The position numbers were made by a program, and so were the translations under genes. Below the pieces are notes generated by a model, which saw nothing but the letters and a program-made list of their open reading frames with translations, was not told the DNA's origin and searched no databases. Below, piece by piece: positions 63,099-64,000 of a DNA stretch of 64,000 nucleotides. The stretch lies in NCBI GenBank assembly GCA_963825405.1, contig CAWGTB010000003.1, positions 1,178,001-1,242,000 of the forward strand, written 5' to 3'. Within the stretch, counting starts at the first letter, position 1. Every line of letters begins with the position of its first letter. Source of the stretch: JACPNO01 sp963825405 (GTDB lineage: Bacteria > Acidobacteriota > Terriglobia > Bryobacterales > Bryobacteraceae).

Positions 63099-63173
63099 GA
63101 CGTAGACAGCGCCGGGATTGCAGCTTCCCCTACCCGGGAAGCTACGAACCGGCGCCAAAGGCCGGAGTACGTC
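63099..63173 (+). ncRNA. Candidate structured RNA leader upstream of the cyclase-repeat gene
   Basis: Three nested stems can be drawn: GACGTA (63099-63104) with TACGTC (63168-63173), GCGCCGG (63109-63115) with CCGGCGC (63149-63155), and AGCTTCCC (63122-63129) with GGGAAGCT (63136-63143) over a 6-base loop. The element lies about 27 bases before the ATG at 63200. It does not fit the c-di-GMP-I, TPP or fluoride consensus that I know. It may be a cis-regulatory RNA or a fortuitous fold in GC-rich DNA. Confidence 0.45.
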
Positions 63174-63199
63174 TTCAGGAAGCACGAAGTCTTTCATTG

Positions 63200-64000
63200 A
63201 TGGAGAATACTTTTCTACTCGGTGCGCAGAACCGCGACGGCGGATGGCCGTATCGCAAAGGCGGCGGCTCCTGGACGGAGCCGACGGTCTACGCGCTTTT
63301 GGCTCAACTGGCGGATTCGCGGGAGCCGGCGAGTTTCGAGCGTGCCTTGCAGTGGCTGCGTTCCGGGCAACGCTCCGATGGCGGATGGTCTCCGGCTGCA
63401 TCGGTTGCGCAGAGCACCTGGGTTACTGCCCTGGTGGCTCTGCTGCCTCCTGGTTCCATAGGCGCTGCGCGTGAACGGGCCGCGCTGGGATGGCTCATGA
63501 GCCAGAAGGGGGAAGAGTCCACTCTGCTTTACAAGCTCAGAAATAAGCTGCTGGGGAATGTGGCAGGCGTCTCGGAAATTCGCGACGGCTGGCCATTTTA
63601 TCCGGGAGCCGCGGCCTGGGTGGCGCCCACCGCGCTCACGGTTCTGGCTCTGGAAAAAATTCAGCGCGCCGCGCCGCAGCGTCCGGTCGCCGAGCGGATT
63701 GCGGTGGGCAAACAATTCTTGTTGGACCGCATGTGCCGGGACGGCGGTTGGAATTATGGCCGCAGCAACGTGCTGGGCGTGGAGGCGGATTCTTATCCCG
63801 AAACAACCGGGGTCGCGCTGCTGGCCCTCCATGGCGCTGAGTCGGCGCAAATGCCGCTGGCAATCAAAGCGGCGGAGGAACATCTGCGGCGCTGCCGTTC
63901 CAACGAAGCGATGAGCTGGCTGATGCTGGCGCTCGAAGCGAATGGCCAAAAACCGGACCGCGGCCAGGCGCCTGTTCCGCCATGCCGGACGGTGCAGGAC
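63200..64000 (+). CDS. Prenyltransferase/squalene-oxidase-repeat protein (C-terminus beyond the window)
   Basis: ATG at 63200; the frame stays open to the window edge, giving at least 267 residues. No signal peptide. Alpha/alpha-barrel repeats with QNRDGGWPY, GQRSDGGWSPAAS and MCRDGGWNYGRS match the QW/DGGW signature of squalene-hopene cyclase, prenyltransferase and terpene cyclase-like repeats. No catalytic DxDD motif is visible in this part, so it may be a non-enzymatic repeat protein. It follows the Tad genes on the same strand behind a possible structured leader, so a link to the pilus locus is positional only. Confidence 0.8.
   Translation, partial: MENTFLLGAQNRDGGWPYRKGGGSWTEPTVYALLAQLADSREPASFERALQWLRSGQRSDGGWSPAASVAQSTWVTALVALLPPGSIGAARERAALGWLMSQKGEESTLLYKLRNKLLGNVAGVSEIRDGWPFYPGAAAWVAPTALTVLALEKIQRAAPQRPVAERIAVGKQFLLDRMCRDGGWNYGRSNVLGVEADSYPETTGVALLALHGAESAQMPLAIKAAEEHLRRCRSNEAMSWLMLALEANGQKPDRGQAPVPPCRTVQD

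Noticed and set aside
63006..63199. Cyclic-di-GMP-I (GEMM) riboswitch before the cyclase-repeat gene
   Set aside because: The gene context invited this, but the GGCAAACC and GGACGCAAAGCC consensus segments are absent.

Overview
The window looks like part of an acidobacterial chromosome, most likely from the Bryobacterales/Solibacter group. DNA is GC-rich. Three secreted proteins (26294-28147, 44604-47675, 47911-49803) end in what reads as the 'Solibacter uncharacterised C-terminal domain' (TIGR03437). CRTAC1/ASPIC-UnbV proteins, PadR regulators and a Gram-negative envelope gene (LptD-like) fit the same placement. This assignment comes from domain recognition only. No rRNA, tRNA, IS element, prophage or CRISPR array was seen.

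Layout. 1-12 kb is mainly housekeeping: an Lrp/AsnC regulator, a 36-residue membrane peptide, lepA, then enoyl-CoA hydratase-ribH-nusB; a PadR/membrane-protein pair; a SpoIVB-type (S55) peptidase coupled to a beta-propeller protein; an XrtA-type polysaccharide deacetylase; clpS; and a parvulin. 12-26 kb holds an RDD protein, lptD, a GMC oxidoreductase with its gluconate-dehydrogenase subunit-3-like partner, a Ser/Thr kinase-TPR receptor, and a minus-strand cluster of secreted proteins ending in an acyl-activating enzyme-ACP-acyltransferase fusion. 26-34.5 kb holds a TonB-like protein, a TIGR03437 protein, a serine hydrolase, a beta-oxidation pair (thiolase, acyl-CoA dehydrogenase) behind a DhnA-like aldolase, and an aldo/keto reductase.

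34.3-43.8 kb is a tightly packed minus-strand run. A TPR-VCBS-ASPIC protein, a membrane-anchored pentaheme cytochrome with TPRs and a second VCBS-ASPIC protein overlap by 4 nt each; an amidohydrolase and an SRPBCC protein follow with gaps of 9 and 0 nt. I consider this the best candidate for an uncharacterised functional system. 44-52 kb carries an outer-membrane barrel, two large TIGR03437 proteins and a TonB-like protein. 52-63 kb is a Tad/Flp pilus locus: a LuxR-type regulator, a PilZ protein, a polytopic membrane protein overlapping the first of two tandem Flp pilins, CpaB, CpaC, CpaE, CpaF, TadB, TadC and a 33-residue peptide. A potential structured RNA then leads into a prenyltransferase/squalene-oxidase-repeat protein that runs off the end.

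Quality warning. Eight genes are broken by frameshifts. Counting frames gives 18 shifts, 16 of which behave as one extra base, and 17 of the 18 lie between 4.7 and 25.1 kb. Essential-type genes such as lptD are hit, so insertion-type sequencing or assembly errors are more likely than decay. Those genes are annotated over their restored extents.
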